NCBI GenBank assembly: GCA_049999725.1 | Contig: JBNGIS010020584.1 | Coordinates: 39,114 to 103,113 of the forward strand | DNA length: 64,000 nucleotides | From: Haplomitrium mnioides | Taxonomy: Eukaryota; Marchantiophyta; Haplomitriopsida; Calobryales | Direction of reading: 5' to 3' | Position numbers and translations under genes: made by a program | Shown: positions 33,891-45,803 of the stretch, piece by piece | Layout: each line of letters starts with the position of its first letter | Position numbering within the stretch: the stretch's first letter is position 1 | Notes under the pieces: generated by a model | What the model saw: only the letters and a program-made list of their open reading frames with translations | Databases searched by the model: none | What the model was told of the DNA's origin: nothing

Positions 33891-35576
33891 CTAACCCTTG
33901 TATTTCTGTCCATCTACCATCCCCATCATGCCAATAAGAAGATGGTGCCTATTCCCAGAGAGTCCTTTTGTCAAGATGTCAGCTGTCATTTCATTTGTGC
34001 GACACTAAACAATATAGACAACTCGTTCTCTCACCAGGTCACGTACATAATGATATTGGACATCAATATGCTTTGTCCGATTGTGTAACCTTGGGTTGTG
34101 GAGAAGTGCTATGGCACTCTGATTGTCACAGTATACTTGAGTATTAGACTGTGCACATCCAAGATCAGACAAAAGTCGTCGAAGCCATACCACTTCAGTA
34201 AAAGCCCTGGATAATGCCATATACTCTGCCTCAGTACTTGAGAGTGCGACGGCCTTCTGCTTCTTACTTGCCCATGACACAACAACATTTGATATAAGTA
34301 AACAATACCCGGTGGTAGACTTTCGTGTGTCTAAGTCTCCTCCATAGTTAGAGTCACAATATCCATACAAAGCCATAACAGAGTCTTTGCAACGGTAGCT
34401 GATACCCCTCTGTGAACTCCCCTTCTAATATCTGAATATTCTCTTCACTGCAGTCCAATGCTTTTGTCCCGGATTCTCCATGTATTGAGCAACTGTGCTG
34501 ACAGCAAAGGAGATGTCTATGCGTATGCAAATCATTGCCCACATAAGGGTGCTAACAACACTGGAGTAGGGTATATTTTCCATTGACTGCTTGTCATTGT
34601 CAGTTACAGGACAATCATTTATGGTCAATCTAGCACCTCGGTCAACAGGGCTGCATGATGATTTGCAGTCCAACATGGAAAACCTATCCAAGACTTCCAA
34701 GACATAGCGTTGTTGGGAAAGGTGGATCCATCCATCACCCATGTTCCTAGTGATCTCCATTCCAAGACAGTAGTGAATCTCTCCCATGTCTGTCATTTCG
34801 AACCCCTACATTAGAGAATTCTTAACATGTGCCAACAACTTGATGTCATTGTTGGCAAGGGCTATGTCATCGACGTATAACGCAAGTATCACAACACTCA
34901 TATCGCTTTTATACAAGTAAACATTAGAGTCTGCATCAGACCTATGGAATTCCAACTCAAGCAAAAATGAGTCCATCTTTTGATACCACAATCGAGATGA
35001 CTACTTCAGTCCGTATAATGCCTTGTTCAATTTACAGGCAATTCCCTCTCTACCATGACCATCCACACCTTCTAGGATGGACATATAAATATCTTCCTCT
35101 AATATGCCATTGAGAAAAGCAGTCTTTACATCAAGTTGATGTACCTCAAGGTCATATTGAGCTGCAATTGCTAAGATCACAAGAATGGAGGTGATCTTTA
35201 CCACTGGTGAATATGTCTCCGTGTAGTCAACACCATAAACTTGTGTGAATCCTTTCGCAACCAACCTTGCCTTAAACCTGCCAACAGTGCCATCAGCATT
35301 GTACTTAACTTTGAATTTCCATCTGCATCCAACAGGTTTCCTGCCTGCTGGAATTGGTGACACTGTCAAAGTTTCATTCTTGGCTAAAGATACCAGTTCA
35401 TCTGCAACAGCTTGCTGCCATTTAGATCCTTCAGGGCTGCTGAGTGCCTCTGCTAGGGTATCAGGCTCTACGACCCTAGGTAATCCAGCCGAGAATAATG
35501 CCCTCTGACTCTTGTGGCTGAACTTGGCATCATCATAGAAATCCAGTGCTTTCTTGGTCCTAGTGCTCCTCCTCAA
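33891..35576 (-). pseudogene. pol: Copia B reverse transcriptase and RNase H, with stops
   Basis: RT landmarks are present in order: WQQAVADEL, RFKARLVAKGFTQ, HQLDVKTAFLNG, ALYGLK-stop-SSRLWYQ, and the catalytic LYVDDIALANN near 34870. The connection continues FEMTDMGEIHYCLGMEI. RNase H is nearly whole at 34005-34376 (YCDSNYGGD, KSTTGYC, SSTEAEYMAL, CDNQSAI, HIDVQYHYVRD), with its acidic residues in place. Pol ends at the stop at 33891. Four in-frame stops remain (about 35003, 34808, 34427, 34007), all TAG, and the reading frame is otherwise continuous, so this is a well-preserved copy. Confidence 0.9.
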
Positions 35577-36625
35577 TGCAAGGCTGGAGGGACCATGATG
35601 TAAAGGTGAAGCAGGTTCTCCAGGCCTGCGTTGTGATCATCAGTGGTAGGATTTGAAACTCCCACTGGAACTAGCACTGGTGATAATTCTGATGCTCCCA
35701 CTGGAGCTGGAGGAGGAGTTGAGGATGCAACTGATGGAGTAATGCTGATGTCATGATGATCAGGGGATGGTGCAATGAGCATAGTGTCAATGGGTGCATC
35801 ATCGTACCGCACAGTGTCATCATTCTGTTCTCCCATGCTCACAATTGCATTCTCAACAAATTTTACATCTCTGGAAATATGAATGCGTTGATTGGATGGC
35901 TGCAGTAATCTGTATGCCTTGGCACATTCATCATATCCCAAGAAAATGCATTCCACTGACTTCTTGTCAAACTTTGCCCTCAGGTCCTTGGGGATCAATG
36001 CAAAGGCCTTGGAGCCAAAGATCCTCAAATGTGAGAGAATTGGCTTGTGGCCATGCCATAGTTCATATGGGGTCTTCCCTTCTACAAGTGCCTTGGTGGG
36101 AGACCAGTTCTGCAGATAGGTGGCTGTCATAATAGCCTCTCCCCAATAGGATCTCTTGAGCCCAGAATGCAGAAGCATTGCCATAGCTGCCTCAACCAAT
36201 GTCCGATTCTTTCTTTCTGCAACACCATTCTGCTCAGGTGTATAGGGAGTTGTGTACTGGCGCAAAATTCCATTCTCCAGGCAATAGTTGTTGAACTAAT
36301 TAGACTTGTACTCACCACCATTGTCAGTTCTCAAAGCTTTGAGTTGTCTCCCCACTTGCTTTTCAACCAAAGCCTTATAAGTTCTGAATTGCTGATAGGC
36401 TTGTGATTTCTGAGTCAGCAAGTAGACAAATGAGTACCATGAGTAGTCATCAATGAACGTGATGAAATATCTATACCCAGAGTGGGTAGTTGAGGTCATG
36501 GGGCCACAGAGATCTGAGTGTACCAAAGCCAAAGCCTCTGTGGCTCGTGTGGAGCTGTGACTGGGGAACATGTCCCTGGTCTGTTTGGCCTTGATACAGG
36601 AGGTGCAATCTGGCAGGTTACTCAT
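35573..36625 (-). pseudogene. pol: Copia B integrase, with one in-frame stop
   Basis: It reads CTSCIKAKQ (zinc pair), VHSDLCGPM (first Asp), LRTDNGGEY (second Asp), one TAG near 36298, then TPEQNGVAERKNRTLVEAAM (Glu), YLQNWSPTKAL and the HLRIFGSKAF and FLGYDECAKAYRLL blocks of the C-terminal part. All three catalytic acids are present. A Pro/Ser-rich spacer leads to RT, where the frame shifts near 35575. The zinc His pair lies in the preceding frame near 36680. Confidence 0.9.
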
Positions 36626-37169
36626 ATCTGCCAGGTTAAATCAACAACCATGTTGTCATCACTCAATTTTTTCAACCTAGGGAGGCTGATGTGGCCAAGA
36701 TGCCAGTGCCACAGTTCAACATCGGATACCAAGGCTGAAGCAGACGTTGCCACATGGTTTGCACTGATAGATCTGCCTAGTAAGTACAGTTGATTGTGCA
36801 TTATGCAGGTGGCTAAATGCTTTCCATATGGATTCATGAGTGTGCAGCGTCCATTCTTTATGACTGTTTGCCCTTTGGCATTGTCAAATTGGCTGACAGA
36901 GAATAAGTTTTTAAACATACCTGGCACATGTAAAACATTAGGTATTTCTCTGACCTGTCCATCACTCAAAGCAATTATAGCAGAGCCCATACCAGAGATG
37001 TATTGACTGCAATTGTCACCAAGATAAACAAAACGATCACTTGGATATGCTTCATACTGAGTGAAGCAGCTCTTATCATAAACCATGTGGGCAGTTGCTC
37101 CACTATCTAAGTACCACCCATCATCCTTCTTATCAGATGAATGTTCATCGAGGTTCAAAAGGGTTGCAA
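36622..37169 (-). pseudogene. pol: Copia B protease and GAG-pre-integrase domain
   Basis: The protease active site WYLDSGATAHMV is intact (Asp codon near 37107). It continues through GDNCSQYISGMGSAII and IPNVLHVPGMFKNLFSVSQ, the usual copia protease end. Then comes LWHWHLGHISLPRLKKL, the His half of the integrase zinc site. The frame closes at 36622 and integrase goes on in another frame. Confidence 0.9.
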
Positions 37170-38070
37170 GGTAAAGCCGGTGGTTCTGCTTATCCTGTCC
37201 CTTCTTCTCATCACTCTGACTTGATGCCGTGTTCCCTTGGAACCTGTTTCTGGTTTGGTCAGGTGCCTTCCTCCTGCAATTTCTTGAAATATGACCAATT
37301 CCTATGCAGTTAAAACACTTTACCCCTTTTCTGAAGGTGCTCCCACTACTAGATGCCTGATTTGCAAGCATTGGAGTTGCTAGAGGTCTAGGTCCATTGT
37401 ATCTGGACCTCTTGCAGTTGTTCACATACAGGGCAGACATGGAGTCTTAGAGTCCCTGCGTCTTTGCCATTGTCTCCTCCTGCAGGATATAAGTTATGAG
37501 CCTTTGCAGTGTCAAGTTTGGAGTGCCTCTTAAAGAACTCATCAAAGGCCTGTAAGAGGCTGGGAGACTTCTCATCAATGATAGAGTGGCATCTTCATCC
37601 TAGACCGGTGACCCTGCAGCAGATAGCTGTTCCATCAGAGACCTGAGTTCATGAAGGTGCTTTGTCAGACTGTCACCTTCTCTCATTCTTAGTGTGGCCA
37701 ATCTGTCTCTGAGGTACATGTGGGTAACAACATCCTGGGATTCATATAGAAGTGACAATGCATCCCATGCCTGCTGCGTATGTGCATGTGAACTCACATG
37801 AGACACCTGGTTGTTGTCAAGGCAATTGGTAATAATAGAGAGAGCAACTGAATCCTTGTGGTCCCATTCAGATCTGCTGCCTGGACCTGTTGGAGGTGTG
37901 TGTTGAGTTGGTGCCCCAAAGGCTGGAAGGGGGGTGACAAGCCTGGGGACAGACCCATCAACCACTTCCAGCAAATCTTCAGCTTTTAGAAAGAGCTTGA
38001 CTCTGTGCTTCCAGACATGAAAATAACTCCCATAAAAGTAAGTGGGAATACCACTTACTTTTAGTGACAT
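37170..38070 (-). pseudogene. gag: Copia B Gag, with two in-frame stops
   Basis: The ATG at 38070 opens MSLKVSGIPTYFYGSYFHVWK, the usual copia Gag start (a Y-x-x-W motif). The Gag domain continues AWDALSLLYESQ and LRDRLATLRMREGDSLTKHL. A TAG at 37600-37602 and a TAA near 37447 interrupt the same frame. Downstream is a full CX2CX4HX4C knuckle (CFNCIGIGHISRNC, 37276-37317). Gag and protease share a frame, as expected for copia. Confidence 0.9.
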
Positions 38071-38740
38071 CTTTGATTTGATTCAAGCCAAAATTGCTGA
38101 TTGATGGAAAAATAACTCACAAATAATTGTTTTTCTCTTTCCTCTCTTCTTTTCCCTTTCTCTCTTCAAATTTCATACGTTGGAATCTGGCAGGGACTCC
38201 TTCGACAAAGTGCAAGATGAAGTCAGTTGGGAAAACTCTGATGAAAATTTTTCTTTTTTGGTGGAAGCAATGTGTGCCGCGCATCCCGCGAAGCACTTCG
38301 AGTATGGCTCAATCATGCGCTCACAGCACTCGTGAACATATCGTGTCGTGGTCGAGTAGCAATCCCGTCACCACACCAATAGGCAGACAAATCACCTGCA
38401 ACTCGACGAATGCAATTTCTTCTTCTTATCGCATCGCCACAGCCCTGCAAACACATTGCGGGGTCTTAACTAAGCAGCGAACAGATCGCGATGCCCCACG
38501 GCGTGAACGTATCACACGGACCAATCCTCCTGATTGATTTTCTTTTGCAGGGACTTCATCAACGATAGTCCACAGCATATCCCATCCTCACCACCTTAGG
38601 GATGTTATCAAAATCGAGGTCTGCTGGCAGCCAGTCCAGCAACCAATACAACAGGTCAATGGCTTCCTCCCAAAGGCCCCGCCACAGCGTTTCGAAGCTG
38701 TAGCCCGACACCTCTACGATTGCATGCAAAAACGAATTAT
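38071..38740 (-). other. Copia B 5' leader, unusually long, with an extra open frame
   Basis: About 670 bases separate the primer site from the Gag ATG, while plant copia leaders are often far shorter. On the sense strand an open frame starting at or before the primer site runs to a stop at 38559 and includes GYSFETLWRGLWEEAIDLLY and IPKVVRMGYAVDYR, with no known match. On the opposite strand 38127-38537 is also open. A captured host fragment is possible. Confidence 0.5.
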
Positions 38741-38752
38741 GCTCTGATACCA
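38741..38752 (-). other. Primer-binding site of copia B
   Basis: The sense strand reads TGGTATCAGAGC, the standard site complementary to the 3' end of plant initiator methionine tRNA, directly after the 5' LTR. Confidence 0.95.
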
Positions 38753-39088
38753 TGTGAGAATTCAATTGATCAGATTAAACTTTCATCCTATTCATTCATG
38801 CATGTAATCTACTCGTGCACTGACTGGGAGCTCTTCTTCATTCAAGGAGGGAATGCTTACAAGGAATGGTCGGGAGTAGCAACGCTGCTCCCCGTATTAA
38901 TCCCACTAGGTAGCAACCGCTACCAATTGCTGCTAACTGCTACTGACTGTTATAGCTATATAACACTAATACATGAGTAAGACTAATTGCTCCTGCACTA
39001 ATCAAGATCAGCACTAATGCTAATATAGCATAACAGAAAGCAAGGTTGAGACACTACAGGTATAATAATAATAATCATATCTCTAATA
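38753..39088 (-). repeat. Copia B 5' LTR, 336 bp
   Basis: It aligns end to end with 33533-33876 (about 6% substitutions). The outer flank TTACG (39089-39093) matches the left flank. Sense ends are TATTAGAG...TTCTCACA. Confidence 0.93.
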
Positions 39089-39093
39089 TTACG

Positions 39094-39382
39094 AGCATAA
39101 AAAATCAGTTCAACAACAGCTCTCATAATTCTGCTGAGTGCTATAGCTGTAGGCAACAAAATCACAGACTCAAAGTCACATTGGAATGGTCTCGACCACG
39201 CGCTCTTGTCAGTGCTATCTAGATCTTGAAACTTTTCTAGTGCAGAAACGGATTGGGGAATTTGTTACTTTCAGCCCTTGGATGAATTTCTGTACCAAGG
39301 GTGGAGATCACAGAGGAATTCAAACTTGAGGGTGATATAACTCTTGGAAGAGCTTGTTATTCATCATTCTCATGAGGCTCTA
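39094..39382. other. Noncoding stretch between copia B and LTR H
   Basis: No coding motif is seen. It is continuous with 32756-33532 once copia B is removed. Its last five bases, CTCTA, would be the target duplication of element B3 if that insertion was simple. Confidence 0.45.
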
Positions 39383-41629
39383 TGTTACTTGATGATATTA
39401 GGCCTTATGAGAAAATTCACGAGTTTAGAAGCATCGCTAGACCATTTCTTTGTTTTTGGGTGTGAAGACACTCCAGGGACATCAAGGTACTCAAGATAGT
39501 TAATCTAGAGAAAGGGAGCACTCAACTACCCATCTGTGAGGGCATTGAAATAAAGAGATCACAAGCGTGATAAGGGAAGAACTCACCATGAGGCTGAGGA
39601 TGGAGTGATCAATTGAGGATAGGATCCTTTGAGGGATGGAGACTAGAGGAGAAAGGATGTAATCGATGATTTGAGGACAAATAGGGAGCTTTAGGCAACA
39701 GGGAGTGCCACAACTGCCATTCTCAACTATCAAAGTCGAGGTATGGCTTGAGGGAAAGAGAAAGAGAAGGCGCTCGCAATGCAAGTGTTATCAAAGGGAA
39801 TAGGGAAGAATGAAGAATGCAACCTTCTGCAAGCAGCTGCAGCACAAGCCTTTAGAGGACACTCTGATCTATTGGGTGCAACTGGGGTCAATCAGGGTTG
39901 AGAAGATTTCATCCTTTTGATCCCATCTTTTTATTTTAGTTTTGTTGTTTCTATCAGGCCGGGTCAAAGCTACACAATTGATTGTACCAGAATTTTCCTT
40001 TTTTGATGGGGCATGACGGTCCAACTTCCCCTTGGTGGACAACGTTACACAGCGATCTATCGGAAGAAGTCAACAATCTAGTCAAAAAGACGCTTATAAG
40101 ATCCGCCGTCGGTTATCGGGTCTACCAACGTTGTCTGGTGTGATCAGGTTTAGCAATTCATTCCAATCTTTCTTTTTGGGTCAGGCCAATCCTTCTTATC
40201 AGATCAGTCTATCAGATGGTTGACCATCGACGACCTCATAGAGGTGTCGCCACCTGAGCACTTGAGTACAGTATTAAAATTATAGTCGGGCGCTCCTCAC
40301 AACCGTCTAATGGAGAGGCTGCCAAGTAAGGGTCAAGATGAAAAGCACGCAAGGAAAAGACAAACGAGCTAGGAGTATAGATAACTTCACTTTGAAGTGT
40401 GAAGGGTTGGTGTAACTAACAACTCCTGGATGCATATCGGTGTGTGCGTTGATGCATTGTTGATGTCATCGGCCATGGACTAAGGTTGAGAGATTGATCT
40501 TGATGTATCAATGATGAGCTTGTGAGAGGGGAGCACAAAAAACAAAGAGTGGATTTCTAATGACACTTCAATTGAAGAGAGTGTACTCCCGTTGGAGGGC
40601 TATCATGAGTGGAAGTGGTTTGGAGGGGCACAAAGAATCACTCAACAGAAGGCCCTAGAGACTCAGCGATCGAGGTGCACTCATTCTTGAAGGTGGACTA
40701 GCACTCCAAGGTAGATTGATACTTGAAGGAGAAGAGAGTTTCTTTGGCATGGGATTCGTGAGAGGCACCTAAGGTGGTCTTGGGGTTGTCTCAACTCATG
40801 ATTGCTCAAGCACGTCAGCCACAATAGTGTTGGGAAGGTGTTGCTAGTAAGTCATTTAAAGGGGGCCAAAGGCAAGGGGTGGTTGCATTAGTGCTTGTAC
40901 ATTGCAGAGAAGATCTGGTGGAGGTTTCAAATGGAGTGGGTTCCAACAATCAGGTTGATTGTCTTTTCAGGGTGGAAGTTAAACAAGAACTCTTCCGAAC
41001 TTGTGGAAGTACAAGAAAGACCTTCTAGCGATGGAAGTGGATAAACTATCTTGATAGGGTGCGTGAGTGGGGGGTTGAAATGTTGCGAAAGTGACTGTGG
41101 TGATGTTGGAGTGTTGTTGGTTGTCGACACTATAGTGCTTTTGCAGTGTGAATAGTGTAGATATGTGGTGTAAACATTGTTGTGATATTAGTGCAAATAC
41201 TCATTAGAGACTCTGCAAAGTAGGAGTAGAGTGTGGGAGGGTGAAGTACGGGTGCAGGAGTAGTTGGCCATGTATTTGTTTTGTGCAAAGGCTCTTATTG
41301 AGTTTTTAGAAGTAGTCTTGTAGTTGTTTTCCCCTTGGAGCAGCGTATACATGAAGTCTTAAAGCCACCCAAGGAGCAAGAATTGTTGGCTTGCTAGCTA
41401 GAAAGATATGAGCGGGTCTGGTGTTGTGGTTGAAGAAGAGATGTCGCGTTGTGGTTTCTTGGGGTTGGTGTTGTGTGTGCACACCACTAGGCAATGTATA
41501 GCCCTTAGTACGTAGAAGCAGTAAATTTGACTCCGGAGCCGTATCATAAAAGACTTTGTTATCTTTTGTTTTTCCTTTCTCTACGGAAAGGCGCTTTAAG
41601 GAGTTAAGACCAGGGAGAGGGGGGTGACA
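39383..41629 (+). repeat. Gypsy B3 5' LTR (copy H), 2247 bp
   Basis: It starts TGTTACTTGATGA and ends GGGGTGACA. The start aligns with the B1 LTR start through GTTTAGAAGCATC. A GGTCCAACTTCCCCTTGG block lies at about 40018, a TATA-like TATAGATA at 40376-40383 and the family marker block (GAGAAGATCTGG) near 40905. The nearest relative is copy C (48509-50256). Confidence 0.8.
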
Positions 41630-41637
41630 TAGATTTT

Positions 41638-41654
41638 TGACGCTAGAAGAAGGG
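41638..41654 (+). other. Primer-binding site of gypsy B3
   Basis: TGACGCTAGAAGAAGGG lies eight bases after the LTR end, matching the B1 and B2 sites except at two or three positions. Confidence 0.65.
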
Positions 41655-42249
41655 AAAATGTTTTCAAGAACCTTTGATCAACCTCGAACCGGTTTATTGT
41701 CTTGATAAGTAAGCGTGCTTGGAGTGGGTGATGCTTGGGTTAAAAGCTAGGAGAGGCACAAAGTTTTAGTGTGGGAAGCTAGGGAAAATTCCTTCATTTG
41801 ATAGCTATAAAAATCTCATGGCAGAATCAGAACTTGGTTGGGAAAAATATGATTTTGGCTATCAAACACTTGAGTCCGAAGTGAGTTTTAAGGAGTACAT
41901 CCGAAAGCAGAAGTGGACTTAGGTCAGAAAGATTTTGCACTCTGGTAGCGGATGACTACTCTTCCAAGAGCAGATTGGGAGGTGTACCGCATTAAAGGAT
42001 TATTGTGTGAAGTGATTAAATGGTTCCCTTTGAGTTGAAGAACATTTATTCCTCATTGTTGAGTCACCATGCCATGGAGAGCTGTTCGAGGAACAAGAGC
42101 CAAAGGTGGAAGAGTCGTTACTTGACAATTTGAGCAAAAGAAATTATTGTTTGAATAAGAACCTTTGAATGAAATTATCGTAAAAGCGAGGCCTCAGACT
42201 GAAGAGATGAACGCTAAGGAAGCTAAAGGCGATTATCCTTTGCGCCTAC

Positions 42250-44216
42250 TAGGCCCGTGAAGAATCCACACATATTGAAGATCTTATATGATTTGCAGAA
42301 GGTGCTGAGAAGTAGGAGGTTGTGGAACTTTGTTGGTCCGATCTAGGATCACAATCTACAAAGTAAGACAAGCCAAGGTCAATTCAATCTGGTCGATGTG
42401 GTGTCAGTGGAAATGGTTTTCACTTTCAGGGGAGAGTTTGTGCATTACTTGGAGGAAGTGGTGTTGAAGATTTTCAGGCTTCTCGAAGAAGATGTCTCTG
42501 AAGTGAAACTGAAGCAGGATGGTCATTTGGCCTATCTTTGTCCTGAGCCTTATGTGACCAATTATGGTTACAAAATCCAAGAACTCATAGATCCTCTATT
42601 GCAAGAATTTGTGCAAGCATTTGGAACCATTCTCTTCAAACCAAAACCTAGATAGGTAACCAAGAAAAGCCCTATAATTTGGTATGCATCTTTTATTTTG
42701 TATCACATGGAGGCCAATGGGTTGTGCACTCCAAAATAGATTGATTTCTTAGCAAAAGATAAACATATGATATCAGAAGATACTTTGTGGGAAGATGGCA
42801 TCCCTAATAAGCCAGGTCACAAACCTTGGCAGATGCCTTCCATTGAGCCACTCCCTAGAGAACAGAATGCCATGAGGGTGTCCGAATCCCCCTATTTAAA
42901 GCCACATAAAAGAGCTAGAACGGAGGTGAAAGAGATGTGGATTCCGAAGGTACTTCCCATTCTTGCCGAAGAAAAGTTGCCAAAAGAGGTGGCAATCTAC
43001 CTGTTGGCTTGTTAGATGCCAAGAGAGACAAAAACAATTGATATGATTGACTTGGAGGAAGGTAGTGTAGATTGGGGAAAAAAATCTAGAGGAGATATAT
43101 GCCGAGAGGATGGCCGCATGAAAAGGAAATGAGGCAAGCCCCAGTTCAGATCTAAAAAGGGATTCTATTGCAAGTTCAGGTGTAATGCTATAAGTCTATG
43201 TAGTGGTGGATGATTTAATTGAATCCAACACTAATCCTCTGAAAGTAAGGAAAGAAGGGCCGGTGGAGGGTCTGCAACAAGTGGATGCACCATCAAAACT
43301 TGTTTTTGATATTCCATACCCTGATCCTATGGGAGGAGAAGAAGAAGAGGCAAATGAACAAGAAGAGGGTCTGAAATCTCCTTTAGAAAGGTCTTCCAAT
43401 ATTCCTCCTGTAACTCAGAAGAAGGGAAAAGAAGTTGCCAAGGAGTCCAATATTGAGTGTGATCAGGGTGATTGGGAGAGTACCTACCATCAACTGAAGA
43501 GGAAAATTTCAAAGAAGGAGAATCGAATGGAAAACTTAATCCGCAAGGAGTGGGAGACATCAAAGACTCTAAGGAGAACGTTGACCCATCTGTAGAGGGA
43601 TCGAGCTCGTGATGTAGAGGAATTGGCCAAGGTTGCATCCTTAACACAAAGATTGGCAACATCGGATACCTTAGTGCGACAATGAAAAGAGAGCTTTGCA
43701 ATTGAGAAAGAAAAGCTTTCGAAAGTAACTTTGGAACTTCAAGAAGAGAAGATGTTGAGCCAACATTTGTTTGAAATGAAAACATTGCTACAATCCAAAG
43801 TTTGTAGAATGATTGGCAAAGTGGGAAATGTGGAGGAAAAGAGGAGATTGCATGAGACAAAAGAAAAAGAGTGGTTGAGGTTATCGAGGCCTTCTAGACA
43901 TCAAAGGCAATTTGGGAGAAAAGAGCCAACACTTTACAATTAAAATTGGCTGAGTGGCAAATGGAAACATTGGAGAAAGAGAAGAGAGAATTTTCAGAAG
44001 ATTTACTTATAGGCTGCTTGTGATGCCTTGGGTTTAAAGCAGATGTGAGACAAGGTGCAATAGGTTCAAAATCAAACACTTGATTGGATGGACACCAATA
44101 TGCAAAGATTAGTATTTGATTTAGATGAAGCAAATCAAGAGGTTGCTAATGTAAGAGAGCAACTCGCAGTGCTAAGAGAAAAGCATTATTCTGAAGTAGC
44201 TCGAGACTTTTTCTGA
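42250..44216 (+). pseudogene. Unknown coiled-coil protein upstream of gag (Ogre-type ORF1 candidate)
   Basis: No family is recognised with certainty. Readable pieces follow one another with few frame changes. 42398-42655 (FTFRGEFVHYLEEVVLKIF, then LKQDGHLAYLCPEPY) and 42767-43015 share one frame. 43195-43943 is in another and includes an acidic run (GGEEEEANEQEE) and a long Lys/Glu-rich coil. The last piece (RLVFDLDEANQEVANVREQL) ends with FF-stop at 44214-44216. Stops include TAG near 43596 and TGA near 43684. The original protein was probably over 600 residues. It has no gag knuckle, protease or RT motif. Its place between the primer site and gag suggests an accessory ORF. Confidence 0.6.
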
Positions 44217-45803
44217 GTGAAATCTTCAGAGGAAAAAGATCCGAAGCCACCATAGCATAGGATTATTTAGGATTTAACCTATCGTTTCAGTTGTGTTGAT
44301 TTAGAGTGCCAAATTTTGTGTAAGTCTCCTCAAGACTCTAAATTGAGGGTTGCCATTGCTTTATTCATAGTAAAGATTCATTGAGGAAGAACTCAGAAGT
44401 ATTGTTTCATAAGAGCAATTGTATTTTGTAATCTGAAACTAGAGTAAGGAAGAGAATTCGCGAGTACGTAAGCAAGAAAGTATTCCCGTTATGATCGTGT
44501 AAAAGGAACTTAAAGCAGTTGTCATCTTGGCGTTGCAAATTTGCAGGTTGTCATCCAGCGGGAGAGGCCAAAATCGTCTCAAGCTCATCCGTAAATCACA
44601 CTTGAATCTGATGTACATTTAGAATTAGCAAGGTGACCCAAGAAGGGAGTCGATTGCGGTAGGGAGGTGTATCCCAAGTCAATCGTAGGACCTACCGAAT
44701 CAATGGTGGAGAGTAAGAGCCTTGTTAAATATGCAGAAGGAATAGGAAATGAGTGATGAGAACTAACCTTGTAGATCGACGGATTTGTAAGGTTGAGTTT
44801 GAGTCAACAAACTAGAAATCATCGCGATTAATTTGATCTTTGCTCAAAGTGTTCTGCTTAATTCCAAAATCTACATTGTAACTAAGTGAGAAGAGGGTTT
44901 AGTTGAGAGAAAGATTAAAAGAAAGAGATTAAAGCTGCTCCATTATCCTTGTGATTTGCAATGGAGAAAAAAGATTTCTCGAAGGCTGTACGAGAACAAA
45001 TATAGCACACATCTGTTAGAAGTGAAGTTCAGAAGAGCAAATGCGAAGATAGGAACTTTGGGATCCGAAGTATCCAAAATGCGTGTATTGGTTGCAGGTT
45101 GATAGCAGAAGTTATCACGAGAAAAAGTGTTTACGAGTCAGAAATTGAATTCGGATAAGTGTTAGGTTTGTTTCTGAAGAAGGCTCGGAAGTCCAAAGAA
45201 TTCAGCGGAATGACGTTCAAACTTCCTTGTGGAAAATGACATCGGATGGCTAAGATCCGAAGAGGATTTTGACGTATAGCATTGAAAGTCATAAGTGACG
45301 TGAGCTATTTTGTTGACTAGTGTTGAAGTTCACATACACAGGAAAGTACAAATAAGGACAAACAATCCAACTTCTAGATTGACGAAAGTATCGTACAATG
45401 ACAAAAGCAGTTCCCAAGTGATAATTCAGAAATTGGCTGTTGGATTCAGAAGTGTCGCTTCAGAACACACGTATCTTACCTTGTTTTGTCTATACAAAGT
45501 TTCTGGAGTTAGATCTCATTAATATGAAGTCAGATTGTGATCTTGAACTAGTATAAGAAGCTAAAAGTGAAGGTTTTGCTGAGAAAGAGTATCTTGCTAG
45601 CATAAATCCATTGTCTCCCCATGTAAAACAACCCATAAAAGGGATAAATCGTGATTTTTTTGGATCTCGTTGTTACCACAGTGTTAGAACATTCCATAAA
45701 ATTGTGGGCACTAAACTTGGGAGTTTAGGAAGGTAAGGAAGAGAGACAATGTGTGGAGGAGGGTGTTGACCTCTAGGTAGACTTGTCCCTACCTATTACT
45801 ATT
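44217..45803. other. Spacer between ORF1 and gag of gypsy B3
   Basis: No coding motif. The last 130 bases (about 45670-45803) resemble the B2 leader just upstream of its gag ATG (gag-agggtgt-tgac-ttgt blocks). The remaining 1.4 kb has no match in the window. Confidence 0.5.

Larger units (their letters stand above)
33533..39088 (-). mobile_element. Ty1/copia element B, structurally complete, 5556 bp
   Basis: Two LTRs (344 and 336 bp) flank gag and pol. Both sides carry the 5-bp target duplication TTACG (33528-33532 and 39089-39093). A perfect initiator-tRNA primer site lies next to the 5' LTR, and a short purine-rich tract lies next to the 3' LTR. The order is gag, protease, integrase, RT, RNase H. 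About seven in-frame stops and at least two frameshifts make it non-autonomous today. By eye the LTRs differ at about 21 of 335 aligned bases plus small indels, near 6%, so the insertion is not recent. Confidence 0.95.

Noticed and set aside
38127-38537. 136-residue plus-strand open frame in the copia B leader, with a possible 3' splice site near 38549
   Set aside because: Low-complexity Ser/Phe start and no family motif. It overlaps the sense-strand leader. Kept only as part of the leader finding.
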